The notes: generated by a model not told the origin, from the letters alone. A stretch of 64,000 bases of DNA from Pseudarthrobacter sp. L1SW (GCF_020809045.1 NZ_CP078079.1:930001-994000); one strand, 5' to 3'; shown: positions 17,756 through 27,283, counted from the first letter of the stretch. Made by a program: numbers and translations.

Positions 17756-18106
17756 TTGAGTGACATCACCGTCCGCCACAACCCCGGCCGCGGGCGCTTC
17801 GAAATCCTCGACGCCGGCAACGTGATCGGCAAGGCCGTGTACAAGGACTACGACGGCGGCGCCTCGCCGCAGCGGATTTTCTACCATACGGTGATCAACG
17901 AGGAGTACGGCGGCCAAGGGCTGGCGGGCCAGCTCGCCACCGCAGCCCTGGATGAGACGGTCAGCGCCGGCGTGGGAATCGTCCCGGTGTGCCCCTACAT
18001 CAAGAAATTCCTCACCAAGCATCCCGAATACGCGGATCACACGGTGCGCGTTACTCCCGCACACCTGGAGTTCCTGGACGCCGCGCTGGCTGCCCGCACC
18101 CGCTGA
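17756..18106 (+). CDS. Small GNAT-type N-acetyltransferase (CG family)
   Basis: This 116-residue protein has the short acetyltransferase fold: ISDITVRHN-like first strand, IFYHTVINEEYGGQGLAGQL as the acetyl-CoA loop (Q/R-x-x-G-x-G/A form), and VPVCPYIKKFLTKHPEY, the terminal motif typical of YjdJ-like proteins. The start is TTG 17756 with AGAAGGAGA eight bases upstream. The substrate is unknown. It stands alone between the formaldehyde dehydrogenase and the serine hydrolase. Confidence 0.85.
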   Translation: MSDITVRHNPGRGRFEILDAGNVIGKAVYKDYDGGASPQRIFYHTVINEEYGGQGLAGQLATAALDETVSAGVGIVPVCPYIKKFLTKHPEYADHTVRVTPAHLEFLDAALAARTR

Positions 18107-18276
18107 CAAACACCGCACCTGCGCGGTGCAAGTCCACACAGGACTGTCCGGCCGGGACATGGCGCGCCTGCGTGCTTTCAGGGGGCTCCCAACCTTCAAT
18201 GGTCTAATCAACATCGCATCGCGTGCACTGGGGCCGCATGATGCAGGCCCGGTTGTTGAAGCAGACAGGAGCCCCT

Positions 18277-19221
18277 ATGCCGGTGGACAAGAAGAAGCCT
18301 TCCTCCGGGCCGGGCCCCCGTCGGGACCCCCGTCCGGCCCGTCCGGCCCGTCGCGCGGGACGGCGCAGGCTTGCGGTGCTGTTTTGTGCCGTGGCACTGG
18401 TGATAGCTGCCACCTTCGTCCTGGCCGTCCAGCGCTCGGTTCCGCCTGAAGGGACGGCGGCCGAACCGGTCCCCGTCGCCGCGCCCGCGGACCCTGTTGC
18501 CACGGCCCCGGATTCCCTGCAGGACCGCATCGATTCCCTGCTCGCGGACAAGGCCGGCTACCGGATCGGGGTGGCGTTGGCGGACGTGTCCGGTGATGCG
18601 GCGCTGACGTTTGGAGACCAGGCAGCCTTCAACGCGGCCAGCACTGCGAAGATCCTCACGGCAGCGGCCTATTACAGCCTGGTGGAAAAGGGGGAGGCGC
18701 GCCTCGACGAACCCCTGGGCGACTATGACGCGGCGTTCCAGCTTCAAGCGATGGTGAACCAGAGCAACAACGATTCCTGGCTTCTCCTGATGGATGCCGT
18801 GGGCTATCCCCAGCTGATCGCCTACGCCTCCTCCATCGGGGTCACTTATGATCCCGAGGAAAACCTCCTGACTCCTGCCGACATGGCCCGTGTCCTCAAA
18901 CAGCTCTACGCCGGGGACCTGCTGAATGCGGAGAACACCGCGGAACTGCTCAGCTTCATGCAGGACACGAACAACGAGGACCTGATCCCTGCGGGCTCCC
19001 AGGCCGGGATCGAGGTGTTCCACAAGTACGGGGAGCTCGACGGGCACCTTCACGACGCCGCCGTCCTGGATTACCGAGGCTCATCCTTTGCCCTGGTGAT
19101 CTACACCGAGAACGCGGAGGGGATGGAAGCCTCAGGGCAGGCCGACACCATCCGCCAACTTACCGGACTGGTTGAGGAAGCGCTGTTCCCGCCGGTGCAG
19201 CCCGGGAACCGGGCCGGATAG
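18277..19221 (+). CDS. Membrane-anchored class A beta-lactamase-like serine hydrolase
   Basis: A 314-residue protein. A basic proline-rich N-terminus leads to one transmembrane helix (AVLFCAVALVIAATFVLAV), then an extracytoplasmic PBP/beta-lactamase-like domain. The nucleophile motif is STAK (SxxK), the second motif SNND (SxN), and HKYG stands where KTG would be. The third motif is therefore degenerate, and the Glu of the omega loop is not obvious, so true beta-lactamase activity is doubtful. A peptidoglycan-related carboxypeptidase or esterase is more likely. ATG 18277 has AGGAG six bases upstream. Confidence 0.8.
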   Translation: MPVDKKKPSSGPGPRRDPRPARPARRAGRRRLAVLFCAVALVIAATFVLAVQRSVPPEGTAAEPVPVAAPADPVATAPDSLQDRIDSLLADKAGYRIGVALADVSGDAALTFGDQAAFNAASTAKILTAAAYYSLVEKGEARLDEPLGDYDAAFQLQAMVNQSNNDSWLLLMDAVGYPQLIAYASSIGVTYDPEENLLTPADMARVLKQLYAGDLLNAENTAELLSFMQDTNNEDLIPAGSQAGIEVFHKYGELDGHLHDAAVLDYRGSSFALVIYTENAEGMEASGQADTIRQLTGLVEEALFPPVQPGNRAG

Positions 19222-19266
19222 TTCATCAACTCGCGCAGCCTGCGCCGCGTGCGCGAGACTGTTTCC

Positions 19267-20628
19267 GTGAGCAACAAACCCCGGACTGCCCTGGCCGTCG
19301 CCGGCCTCAGCCTGGGCACGGCGCTGAACCCCCTGAACTCCTCGATGATCGCCGTTGCCCTGGTGGTGCTCCGCGCGGACTTCGGGCTGGACGTCGCCGC
19401 CGTCACCTGGGTGGTCACCTCCTTTTACCTCGCGTCTGCCGCGGGCCAGCCCGTGATGGGCAGGCTGGCAGACAGGTTCGGGCCGCGGCGAATGTTCATG
19501 CTTGGCATGGCTTTGGTCGCGGTGACATGTGCGCTGGCTCCGTTTGCCCCGAACTTCGCCCTTCTCTGCCTTGCCCGTGCGGTGATGGCGCTCGGAACGG
19601 CCACCGCCTATTCCAGCGCAGTGGTGATGGTGGGGGCCATCGCGCATCGGGCAAATGTGGAGCCGGCGCGTCCGCTGGGCAGGCTCCAGATGGCGAACAC
19701 CTCCGCCGCTGCGGTAGGCCCGGTGATCGGAGGCCTGCTGGTCAGCCTGGTGGGCTGGGAGGCCCTGTTCCTGGTCAACGTCCCGCTGGCGCTGGCCGCG
19801 CTGCTGGTCGTCCGGCAGGCGGCACCCAGGGACGAGGCCCGGGAGCGCGGCAGCCTCGCCCAGCTGCTGCGTGACTCGGACATTCCCGGGATTCTCGGGT
19901 TCGTGGCCGCCCTGCTGCTGGTGATGATGGCCGCACTGAACGTCCTTCCCGCCTACCGCTGGTGGATGCTGGCCGCCGGAACGGTGCTCGCCGGTCTTTT
20001 CGCCTGGCGCGAGCTGCGCTTCAACCGCCCTTTCCTGGACCTGAGGCTGCTGGGGCGCAACAAGCCCCTGATGCTCATCTACCTGGCTTTTGCGGTGTTC
20101 AGCAGCGTCTATTACTTTGTCTTTTTCGGCCTTCCCCAGCTCCTGCAGGAAGCCGGCGGCTACGATCCCGGCGTCGTGGGGCTCCTGATGCTGCCGCTCG
20201 CGGGCATGTCCGTCCTGGCTACGCCTTGGGCCGTCAGGGCGATGGGAAAGTTCGGTGTGCGGCGGGTGCTGATTGCCGGCGTCGTCCTCCTTACCGTGGC
20301 GGCCGCCCTGATGTGGCTGCTGACCGGCACGCTGGTGATCCCGCTGGTGGTGGTGCTGACCGCACTGATGGGCATCCCCTACGGAACGGTGGGCATCGCC
20401 ACCAACCAGGGCATGTTCGTTTCCATCCGGCCGCAGGAGCGCGGCGTTGCGGCTGGCATCTACCAGACCTGCCGGTACGTCGGCGCCATCACCGCCACCG
20501 TGATGATCGGCGTTTTCGCGGGCGGCGGCGTGGACCAGGGAAGCTGGGCCCGGATGGTCCTCGCGATGCTGGTCCTGTGCGCGGTGACGTTCGGCGTGAG
20601 CCTGCTGTGGCGGCAGCGGGCGGACTGA
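19267..20628 (+). CDS. MFS transporter (DHA-type drug/metabolite exporter)
   Basis: About 453 residues with 12-14 transmembrane helices. The motif-A loop is GRLADRFGPRRMF, and the proline-rich helix motif of antiporters appears in GPVIGGLLVSLVGWEALFLV. This pattern fits the drug:H+ antiporter group with unknown substrate. GTG 19267 (VSNKPRTALAV) is chosen; GTG 19249 is an in-frame alternative, and neither has a good ribosome site. The gene begins 46 nt after the serine hydrolase and may be read through from it. Confidence 0.85.
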   Translation: MSNKPRTALAVAGLSLGTALNPLNSSMIAVALVVLRADFGLDVAAVTWVVTSFYLASAAGQPVMGRLADRFGPRRMFMLGMALVAVTCALAPFAPNFALLCLARAVMALGTATAYSSAVVMVGAIAHRANVEPARPLGRLQMANTSAAAVGPVIGGLLVSLVGWEALFLVNVPLALAALLVVRQAAPRDEARERGSLAQLLRDSDIPGILGFVAALLLVMMAALNVLPAYRWWMLAAGTVLAGLFAWRELRFNRPFLDLRLLGRNKPLMLIYLAFAVFSSVYYFVFFGLPQLLQEAGGYDPGVVGLLMLPLAGMSVLATPWAVRAMGKFGVRRVLIAGVVLLTVAAALMWLLTGTLVIPLVVVLTALMGIPYGTVGIATNQGMFVSIRPQERGVAAGIYQTCRYVGAITATVMIGVFAGGGVDQGSWARMVLAMLVLCAVTFGVSLLWRQRAD

Positions 20629-20659
20629 GAGTCCGGACCGCCGGGCTTATCGTGGAGAT

Positions 20660-20866
20660 ATGGCTTCTCCAAAGGCACAGCTGTACTTGGACATCACGGC
20701 GAAAGGCCTGTGCATCCTGGGTGCCGCGCTGATGATCTTCACCCGCGGCGCATGGTTCTACGTGGGCGTGGCCACCGTGGTCCTGGGCGTGCTGTTCATC
20801 GGTGCCTCCCTGGTGGCCACCCGCAACCTGCGCGGCCGCAGATGGGACGGAACGCGCCGTACCTGA
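20660..20866 (+). CDS. Small two-helix membrane protein
   Basis: A 68-residue protein with two hydrophobic segments (GLCILGAALMIFT and FYVGVATVVLGVLFIGASLVA) and a basic tail RNLRGRRWDGTRRT. It starts 31 nt after the MFS gene on the same strand, suggesting co-transcription. I do not recognise a family. The good codon bias and the membrane pattern support it being real. Confidence 0.6.
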   Translation: MASPKAQLYLDITAKGLCILGAALMIFTRGAWFYVGVATVVLGVLFIGASLVATRNLRGRRWDGTRRT

Positions 20867-20885
20867 TTCCGGGGGCGAATAGTTC

Positions 20886-20945
20886 ATCGGTTGCTCCGTA
20901 CCTGCCGTTATGGGGTGCCAAAAGGACAGGTACGGAGCAATCGAT
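20886..20945. terminator. Long palindrome between convergent genes
   Basis: TTGCTCCGTACCTG (20891-20904) pairs perfectly with CAGGTACGGAGCAA (20927-20940). Further pairing outward (ATCG/CGAT) has one mismatch, and the loop is 22 nt. It lies between the small membrane protein and mscS, which converge, so a bidirectional transcription block is likely. There is no U-tract. Like the 5363/10221 family, it could instead be a REP-type element of a different sequence class. Confidence 0.6.
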
Positions 20946-20957
20946 TGGGGTTTTCGG

Positions 20958-22193
20958 CTAGTTCCTCGAAGCCAGCGTCTGGTCCCGGTCCTGGAATACC
21001 TCGTCGCCGGGCCCGGTAAAGGCGCGTGAGCGCTGCACCGCCTCCATCGAGCCCGTAAACAGCTGCGACTCCTGGGGGTCGGCCGACGCCCGCGAGCCGT
21101 CGCGGCCGGCCGTACCCAGCCCCCGCAGCGGTTGATGGCGGCGGGAGGAGGTGCCGCCGTCGGACGCTGCCTCGGTCCAGCGCTGCTGGGGGAGAGCCTC
21201 GGGATGGCCCTGCTGCAGGAAGGTCACCATTGCCTCGCGGATAAGGCACCGCAGGTCGAACAAGGCCGCGCTGTCCGCGGCGCTCACCAGGATCCGGACC
21301 CGGACAAATCCGCCGGTGGCGTCGGTGATCTGCAGGATGCCCACGCGCTGGTCCCACAGCTCCGTCCCGGCCAGGACCGTGCGCAGCTCCGCGCGCATGT
21401 CCTCCACGGGCGCGCGCCAGTCGAGGTCGAACTCCACCGTGCCCATCACCTCGGACTGCCGGCGGGTCCAGTTCTCGAATGGCGTGGTGGTGAAGTACGT
21501 GGAGGGAAGGATGAGGCGGCGGTCGTCCCAGATGTGCACCACCACGTAGGTGAGCGTGATCTCCTCGATCCGGCCCCATTCCTTCTGAACCACCACCACG
21601 TCATCCACGCGGATGGCGTCCGTGAAGGCCAGCTGCATCCCGGCGAAGACGTTAACCAGGGAGGTCTGCGCGGCGAGTCCGGCCACGATCGAGATCACGC
21701 CGGCGGAGGCCAGCAGCCCGGCGCCGAGGGCCTGGATGGCCGGGAAGGTGAGCATCACCGAGCCGGCGGCGAGCACCACCACCAGCGCAACGCCGATCCG
21801 CCGGGCCAGGATCATCTGGGTGCGGAGCCGCCGGGCACGCCGGTTGTCCGCGACGTCCACGCTGTACCTGCCAAGCACCACAGCTTCGATGATCAGCAGC
21901 ACCGCCACGGCCAGCCAGGCCACGGAACCGATGAGGGCAATCAGCAGCAGATGGTCGACGCCGCCGTGCCAGCTTTCGCCGGCGGCCGTGAGTCCCAGCG
22001 CGGCCCGGACGCCGATCAGGCACAGTGCCAGGCGCAGCGGCTGGCGGGCAATCCGGGACGTGGCCTGTAGCTCGGGGCGCTTGCGGTTGAGGCGCAGGAC
22101 GAGCTTGCGCAGCAGCCAGGACAGGACCAGGCCTGCGGCCACTGCCAGGGTGACGGCAATAAAGGGCATGGCGGGATTGAGTAGGTCTTGCAT
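20958..22193 (-). CDS. MscS-family mechanosensitive channel
   Basis: A 411-residue protein with four or five N-terminal transmembrane helices. The pore-lining TM3 and beta domain of MscS follow: AGVISIVAGLAAQTSLVNVF, FTDAIRVDDVVVV, WGRIEEITLTYVVVHIWDDR and LPSTYFTTTPFENWT. It releases ions or osmolytes under hypo-osmotic shock. The 75-residue C-terminal tail (PRTEAASDGGTSSRRHQPL-like) is polar, disordered and probably cytosolic. A GAGG motif lies upstream of ATG 22193. Confidence 0.9.
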   Translation of the reverse strand: MQDLLNPAMPFIAVTLAVAAGLVLSWLLRKLVLRLNRKRPELQATSRIARQPLRLALCLIGVRAALGLTAAGESWHGGVDHLLLIALIGSVAWLAVAVLLIIEAVVLGRYSVDVADNRRARRLRTQMILARRIGVALVVVLAAGSVMLTFPAIQALGAGLLASAGVISIVAGLAAQTSLVNVFAGMQLAFTDAIRVDDVVVVQKEWGRIEEITLTYVVVHIWDDRRLILPSTYFTTTPFENWTRRQSEVMGTVEFDLDWRAPVEDMRAELRTVLAGTELWDQRVGILQITDATGGFVRVRILVSAADSAALFDLRCLIREAMVTFLQQGHPEALPQQRWTEAASDGGTSSRRHQPLRGLGTAGRDGSRASADPQESQLFTGSMEAVQRSRAFTGPGDEVFQDRDQTLASRN

Positions 22194-22264
22194 CCTTTAA
22201 CCTCTACCAATGTTCGCGTCCGGGGCAGAAATCCGCCGCCAGCCCCGGGCGTGGTGCACAGCAC

Positions 22265-22310
22265 GACGGCGGCTGCCGGACTCCTGCGCGGAAGTGCGGC
22301 AGCCGCCGTC
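22265..22310 (-). terminator. Strong hairpin after the glycerophosphodiesterase gene
   Basis: GACGGCGGCTGCCG and CGGCAGCCGCCGTC form a perfect 14-bp stem with an 18-nt loop, 17 nt downstream of the stop codon at 22327. There is no U-tract, as is common in high-GC actinobacteria. Confidence 0.6.
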
Positions 22311-22326
22311 GGCCATTATCCGGAAA

Positions 22327-23403
22327 TTAGGCCTGAAGCGAGTAGGCCTTGGGCAGCTTCAGGCCGCGTTCCTCCATGATGGTGCGCAGACGGGTGGGGT
22401 AGTCGGTGATGATGCCATCCACGCCCAGGTCCATGAGGCGCTCCATGTCCGCGGTGGTGTTCACGGTCCACGGGATGACGGGCAGGCCCAGCTCGTGGGC
22501 TTCGGCGATCATCTGAGGGGTGACGGAGCGGAACGTGGGGGAGATGACGTCATACCCCTGGGCCGCTGCGGCCTTGGCGAGCGAGCCGCCGTAGTTGTCG
22601 ATGTCGACGCCGCCCAGGTTGGGGCTGGCACCGGGCTGGCCCACGCCCATCCAGGTGTCGCCGCTGGAGAGGGCCACCAGAGTCAGTTCGGGCGCGATGT
22701 CCTTGGTGAGGTTCAGGGAGGACCAGTCGAAAGACTGCAGGGTGGTGCGGTCTGCCATGCCGGAAGCCTGGATCTCGGCCACCACGGCGCGGGTGAGGGA
22801 TTCCATCCCGGGGCCGCCGACCTGGCTTGCCTCCACCTTGGTCTCCACGTTGAAGCGGACCTTCTCGGCGCCTGCGTCGCGGACCAGCTGGTACACGTCC
22901 TTGAGCTCGGCGATCCGGTTGCCCTCGATCACGTCCTGCTCCGGGTAGCCGGCCAGCTGCGCGTAGCCGCAGTTGAGCGTCTTGACCTGGGCCAGGGACA
23001 GCTCGGCCACGCGGTCGCCCGCGTAGGGGAATTCGGGGTCGCCGGCGGCGGCGGGTGCGGTGTCGATGCACTTGGCGGCCTGGATGGTGTCGTCGTGCCA
23101 GACGATCACCTTTCCGTCCTGGGTCAGGTGGGTGTCCAGTTCCAGGGTGGTCACGCCGAGCGCCAGGGAGTTCGTGAACGCTGCGAGGGACTCCTCGGTC
23201 CATTCGCCGCGGCCGCCGCGGTGGGACTGCAGGTCGAAAGAGCCGTTGCGCTCGTTCACCTTCAGGGCTGAGGTGGCGGTTCCGGCAGCGTTCGACGACG
23301 GCATGCCGGCATCGGTGTCCGGGGCGGCGACGGCGGGGCCCGCCGAGGCGCACGCGGCGGCGATGAGGGCGGCGGCTGCCGCGGACGTCAGGACTTTGCG
23401 CAT
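22327..23403 (-). CDS. Secreted glycerophosphodiester phosphodiesterase
   Basis: A 358-residue protein with a signal peptide (MRKVLTSAAAAALIAAACAS, cleavage near AVA). The GDPD TIM barrel follows: SHRGGRGEWTEESLAAF carries the catalytic His-Arg and the metal Glu, then LELDTHLTQDG and VWHDDTI with the second His, and PWTVNTTADMERLMDLGVDG at the end. It hydrolyses glycerophosphodiesters to glycerol-3-phosphate outside the cell, for phosphate or glycerol scavenging. AGGAGG lies eight bases before the ATG. It is not evidently in an operon. Confidence 0.92.
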   Translation of the reverse strand: MRKVLTSAAAAALIAAACASAGPAVAAPDTDAGMPSSNAAGTATSALKVNERNGSFDLQSHRGGRGEWTEESLAAFTNSLALGVTTLELDTHLTQDGKVIVWHDDTIQAAKCIDTAPAAAGDPEFPYAGDRVAELSLAQVKTLNCGYAQLAGYPEQDVIEGNRIAELKDVYQLVRDAGAEKVRFNVETKVEASQVGGPGMESLTRAVVAEIQASGMADRTTLQSFDWSSLNLTKDIAPELTLVALSSGDTWMGVGQPGASPNLGGVDIDNYGGSLAKAAAAQGYDVISPTFRSVTPQMIAEAHELGLPVIPWTVNTTADMERLMDLGVDGIITDYPTRLRTIMEERGLKLPKAYSLQA

Positions 23404-23525
23404 GTGATGGTTCCTCCTGGATGACGGGGCCGGCGGTTCCGCCGGTGACCCGTCAACGCTAGGAGGGGCAGGTTGCGCGCTGGGTGCAGGGAGTTGGAGG
23501 GGAGGTTAACAGGGAAAGCTTGGCC

Positions 23526-24806
23526 CTAGGCGGGGTCCTCCACCTTTTCCGGCACGGGCAGCTCCGCCTGCCGCCCCACCGGACGCGGTTCCAGCCACAC
23601 CCGTTCGCGCGGTCCGGGCGGGTATGCGTGCTTCTTCCCGGCAAGCGTGATGATCCAGGCTGCCACCACCGGCAGCGCCGCGGCCACGGGCACCAGCAGC
23701 GGGCCGCCCACCACCAGCGCCGCGGAACCGTAGAGGGCGCCCACGGTAATGCCCAGCTGGATGGTCAGCACCGTCAGTCCGTTCGCGGCTTCCTGGAACT
23801 CGCCTCCTGCCCGCAGGATGGCGGACTGGTTGTAGATGCCGATTGCGCCGAGCCCCGCACCCCAGACCGTCATCAGGACCAGGGCCACGGCGAAGTTGCC
23901 CGCGGCGAGGGGGAGGAAGAACATGGAAAGGGCGATCGCCGTCGTCGTCATCAGCAGTGAACGCCGGGGCTTGGAGTCCACGGTGAGGCCCGCGATCCAG
24001 ATGCCCAGCAGCCCGGAGCCGCCCAGGACGGTGAGTGAGAGGCTGATGGCGTAGTCCGGGAAACCGGCCTCGCGGATGAACGGCGCGATGTAGGTGAACA
24101 GCGCGAAGTGGGCCAGGACCAGCAGCGGCCAGGCGACGGCCACCGACTTCACCCCGGGCTGGGCGATGGCCTTGCGCAGTGAGGGGCGGACGGCGTCGGA
24201 AATGCGCTGCACCCGCGGCAGCAGGAAGAACGCCAGCACCGTCAGGACCAGCCCGAACCCCGCCAGCACCAGGAACGCCGAACGCCAGCCGAGGAACCCG
24301 CCCAACGCCGTGCCCACGGGTGCGCCGATGGCCAGGCCCAGGCTGTTGCCGCTGAAGACAATGGCCAGGGCTTTGCCCACCTTGTCCGCCGGAACCACCC
24401 TGGTGACGAACGGGGCCATGGTGGTCCAGAGCAGGCCGTGCGCCAGGCCGCCCACCAGCCGGGCGATCATGGCGGCGGTGAAGTCCGGCGCGAGTCCCAC
24501 CATGGCGTTGCTGGCGGCGAACGTCAGGACGAGCCCCACCAGCAGCGCGTGCCGGGGAATCTTCCCCAGGAGCCGGGCGGCCGGGACCACCGTCACCACA
24601 ATGACGGCGGCATAGGCCGCGGCCAGGTAGCCGGCCACCGGCTCGGACACGTTCAGGGCGGTGCTGATCTGAGGCAGCAGCCCGGACGGCAGGAGCTCGG
24701 TGGTGATGGCCGTGAAGGCGATGGTGGCCAGGACCACCATCGCGGCATACGGGAAGCGGGCAGGTTCCGGCGCGGGAATGGCGGAAGACATGGGGGAAGG
24801 ATCCAT
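23526..24806 (-). CDS. MFS transporter (DHA1, AraJ/Cmr-like)
   Basis: This 426-residue, 12-helix protein fits the sugar-efflux/chloramphenicol-resistance group. Signatures are TAITTELLPSGLLPQIS in helix 1, YLAAAYAAVIVVTV in helix 2, ALVGLVLTFAASNAMVGLAP-like helix 4 and GTALGGFLGWRSAFLVLAG. The substrate is unknown. An ATG at 24791 is an alternative start. It lies 143 nt downstream of the SQ operon's last ORF on the same strand, so read-through is possible, but it is not a known component of SQ pathways. Confidence 0.85.
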   Translation of the reverse strand: MDPSPMSSAIPAPEPARFPYAAMVVLATIAFTAITTELLPSGLLPQISTALNVSEPVAGYLAAAYAAVIVVTVVPAARLLGKIPRHALLVGLVLTFAASNAMVGLAPDFTAAMIARLVGGLAHGLLWTTMAPFVTRVVPADKVGKALAIVFSGNSLGLAIGAPVGTALGGFLGWRSAFLVLAGFGLVLTVLAFFLLPRVQRISDAVRPSLRKAIAQPGVKSVAVAWPLLVLAHFALFTYIAPFIREAGFPDYAISLSLTVLGGSGLLGIWIAGLTVDSKPRRSLLMTTTAIALSMFFLPLAAGNFAVALVLMTVWGAGLGAIGIYNQSAILRAGGEFQEAANGLTVLTIQLGITVGALYGSAALVVGGPLLVPVAAALPVVAAWIITLAGKKHAYPPGPRERVWLEPRPVGRQAELPVPEKVEDPA

Positions 24807-24949
24807 TCAAGGGGGAGGGGTGGAACGCGGCTCGCTGGCCGGACAATTCCTCCCTTAAATTTACAGGATCGAAGGGTCTGTCACAGATGTGACACGTCGT
24901 CCCGCCCCTCCCTCCCCGGCGACTCCCGCTGCCGGCAGTGCGGGGCCGG

Positions 24950-25138
24950 TTATCGCTTACCGAAGTCGGTGTCCGTGTAGGAGCCCGGCCGAACGGACGC
25001 GCCGCCCCGGCAGGTGCAGGTGCCCTGCACGTCGATCCGCACCGCCACAGGCGCGCCGGCGTCGAGGCGCAGGTTCAGTGGTTCGGCATCGTTGGCGGAG
25101 ATGCGCAGGACTGTTTCTTCGGAGGTGATGGCAGGCAT
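24950..25138 (-). CDS. Unknown 62-residue protein at the end of the SQ operon
   Basis: ATG 25138 is preceded by GAAAGGA five bases upstream. The product begins MPAITSEETVLRISANDAEP and ends SYTDTDFGKR. It has two cysteines in GTCTCRGG, a beta-rich pattern (LRLDAGAPVAVRIDVQ) and no signal or membrane helix. It lies 91 nt after the isomerase in the same direction. No family is recognised. It could be a small sulfonate- or metal-binding accessory, but that is speculation. Confidence 0.55.
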   Translation of the reverse strand: MPAITSEETVLRISANDAEPLNLRLDAGAPVAVRIDVQGTCTCRGGASVRPGSYTDTDFGKR

Positions 25139-25229
25139 GGCTGTCCTTTCGTGAGGGGTTTGGGCGGGAGTTCGGCCGACGGCGTGGAGCAGGCAGCGCG
25201 GGTGGGGAACCTGATGCGGAATCAGCGGG

Positions 25230-26495
25230 TCACAGGCTCGTGCCTTGCGTGGTGCCGAGAAGGCGTGCGTCGAGCAGGCCTGCAGCGACGGCTGGCGCCA
25301 GGCCGGGGGCCAGCGGAAGGCGCGGCACCACCAGGCAGTGCCACAGGTGGTAGATGTCCGCCTTGCCGGACCACACGGTGGAGGTGACATTGCCGTTTTC
25401 GTCGAGTTCCTGCTTCCAGGATCCGTGCTCGTAGTCGATGAACCAGTCACGGGCGTGGTCCCAGATCCGCTCATACCAGTCCGCGTACTTCTTTTCGCCG
25501 GTGGCAATGTAGAGGGCTGCTGCGCCCCCGATTGCCTCGGCGGGAACCCAGCGGATTCGGGTGGTCACAACCGGCTTCCCTTCCCAGTCCACCGTGTAGA
25601 CAAATCCCGGATGGCCGTCCGGCTCCCACGCATCGCGGATGGCGGCGTCGAACAGTCCCCGCGCGTCTTCCAGCAGCCAGGCAGGAACGTCCAGTCCGCG
25701 GGCCTCCAGCCCTGCGCGGAGGTGGAGGAGCAGGCGGGCCCACTCAACCCAGTGTCCGGGGGTTCCGCCGTAGGCACGGAACTGGCTGGCCCGGTCATCG
25801 GTGTTGTACTCCGGCATGGGGTTCCACTCCGGGTCGAAGTGCTCGAACACCCGGTAGTTGTTGTTCCGGGCGAAGTTGTGGATCAGCACCTCGGCGATGT
25901 GCAGGGCGCGTTCCAGCCAGCGGTTCTCCCCGGTCACGTCGGCGACGATGAGGTAGGCCTCCACCGAGTGCATGCTGGCGTTGCCGCCCCGGTATGGCTC
26001 GGTTTCGGTGAACTCCCGGTTCCATGAGTCGAAGCACATGTTGGCCTCGTGGTCCCAGAATTTCGTGTCGGCTATCCGCAGGGCCTCGTCCAGCAGTTCC
26101 CGGGCTCCGGGACGCCCGGCCGCAACGGCACTCGCGGCTGCGAGGAGCACGAACGAGTGCTGGTAGCCGGACTTGGTGTCATTCACCGGCCCGTTTTCGT
26201 TGACTTCGGCGTACCAGCCGCCGAACTCCTTATCGTGGAGGACCCCGTTGAGTGCCGCGATGCCGTGGTCCACGAGTGTTGCGGCACCCGGCCGTCCCAT
26301 GAGGGCGGCGACGGAAAAGCTGTGGACCATCCGGGCGGTGATCCAGAGATGGGTGGGCTTGTCGGCGAACACCTTGCCGTAGTTGTCGAGCCAGCCGAAT
26401 CCGGTAGGGACCTTGGCTGCCGCGGCGAAGTTGACCAGCCGGTCGGTTTCCGCCTCGAGCCAACGGGCATGTGCGGCACTGTTCAGCCACGTCAT
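25230..26495 (-). CDS. Sulfoquinovose isomerase-like protein (YihS-type, AGE superfamily)
   Basis: A 421-residue (alpha/alpha)6-barrel sugar isomerase. From this start, Trp51, Arg55 (WITAR), His176 (MHSVEA), His248 (TPGHWVEW, with Glu251) and His383 (DIYHLW) fall at the same numbers as the active-site residues I recall for E. coli/Salmonella YihS. That is strong support for YihS-type chemistry: sulfoquinovose to 6-deoxy-6-sulfofructose, possibly also sulforhamnose. ATG 26495 is preceded by GAGAGGA; the longer upstream frame overlaps the exporter gene and is rejected. It is the eighth gene of the SQ operon, 44 nt after the exporter. A glucose/mannose isomerase is the main alternative. Confidence 0.85.
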   Translation of the reverse strand: MTWLNSAAHARWLEAETDRLVNFAAAAKVPTGFGWLDNYGKVFADKPTHLWITARMVHSFSVAALMGRPGAATLVDHGIAALNGVLHDKEFGGWYAEVNENGPVNDTKSGYQHSFVLLAAASAVAAGRPGARELLDEALRIADTKFWDHEANMCFDSWNREFTETEPYRGGNASMHSVEAYLIVADVTGENRWLERALHIAEVLIHNFARNNNYRVFEHFDPEWNPMPEYNTDDRASQFRAYGGTPGHWVEWARLLLHLRAGLEARGLDVPAWLLEDARGLFDAAIRDAWEPDGHPGFVYTVDWEGKPVVTTRIRWVPAEAIGGAAALYIATGEKKYADWYERIWDHARDWFIDYEHGSWKQELDENGNVTSTVWSGKADIYHLWHCLVVPRLPLAPGLAPAVAAGLLDARLLGTTQGTSL

Positions 26496-26539
26496 TTTGT
26501 TTCCTCTCTCTGTTACAAGCGCAAGCGAAGTTGTTGGGG

Positions 26540-27283
26540 TTACCCGGCGGCGTCGATGACGCCGCGGATGATGGTGGCGGCCGACCCCAGGTAGGCCAGG
26601 ATGATCAGCAGTATCTGGGCGGCGCGGGCGGGGACGTACTTCGAGGCGACGTCGCCCAGCACCAGCCCGCCCAGGCAGGCCACGCCCACGGCCAGCCACA
26701 TTCCCCACGGAAGCGCGGGAAATGTGGCGGGCGCGGTCAAGGCTTTGGAGATCAGCGAGAACGCCCCGATGGTGAAAAAGTAGGGCTGCATGGTGGCCGC
26801 GAAGGACTTGTGCTGCCACCGGGTGGCGATGGAGTACATGCTGACCGCCGGGCCACCCACTCCGGCCGCCGTGTTCATGAACCCGCTCAGGCCGCCGGCC
26901 GTGAAGAGATAGCGCCGGCGAGGTGGGAGGGTGGCGGACTTGAGGACCAGCAGGACCGTCAGCCCGACGGCGAGGATCACCCCGATGCCGATCTCCAGGA
27001 CCGCCGCCGGGATGAGGCGGATCAGGAACGCCGCGGGGATGATGCCAAGCAGGGCCGACGCCGAGAGCAGCAGGTACCGCTTCCAGTCGATGTCCCGGAC
27101 CACCCGGAAGATGATGGCCCCCGCCGTCACGGCGCCGCACACGTTCACCAGCACCACGCCTTCCACCGGGCCCAGGAGCAGGACCAGGAAGGGGGCGGCC
27201 ACCAGGGCGAAGCCCATTCCGGTGATGCGCTGCATCCCGGCTCCCATCACCACGGCGCCCAGCACAAGCCCGGTGGTCAGCAC
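26540..27283 (-). CDS. TauE/SafE family sulfonate/sulfite exporter
   Basis: A 247-residue membrane protein with about eight helices. The two TauE/SafE repeats are visible: [19 protein letters not shown] near the start and [20 protein letters not shown] in the middle. This family exports sulfite, sulfoacetate and similar organosulfonates. In an SQ locus with an aldehyde dehydrogenase, the expected cargo is 3-sulfolactate. The start GTG 27283 follows the TAG stop of the dehydrogenase without a gap, and its GGAGG lies inside that gene, so translation is probably coupled. Confidence 0.88.
   Translation of the reverse strand: MLTTGLVLGAVVMGAGMQRITGMGFALVAAPFLVLLLGPVEGVVLVNVCGAVTAGAIIFRVVRDIDWKRYLLLSASALLGIIPAAFLIRLIPAAVLEIGIGVILAVGLTVLLVLKSATLPPRRRYLFTAGGLSGFMNTAAGVGGPAVSMYSIATRWQHKSFAATMQPYFFTIGAFSLISKALTAPATFPALPWGMWLAVGVACLGGLVLGDVASKYVPARAAQILLIILAYLGSAATIIRGVIDAAG

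Noticed and set aside
18277..19221. Annotation as an active class A beta-lactamase
   Set aside because: The KTG motif is HKYG and no omega-loop ExxxN is clear, so only a beta-lactamase-like fold is claimed.
23506..24846. A 446-residue frame overlapping the MFS gene
   Set aside because: It is Gly/Arg/Pro-rich without domain pattern and lies in the off-frame of a clear 12-helix transporter.
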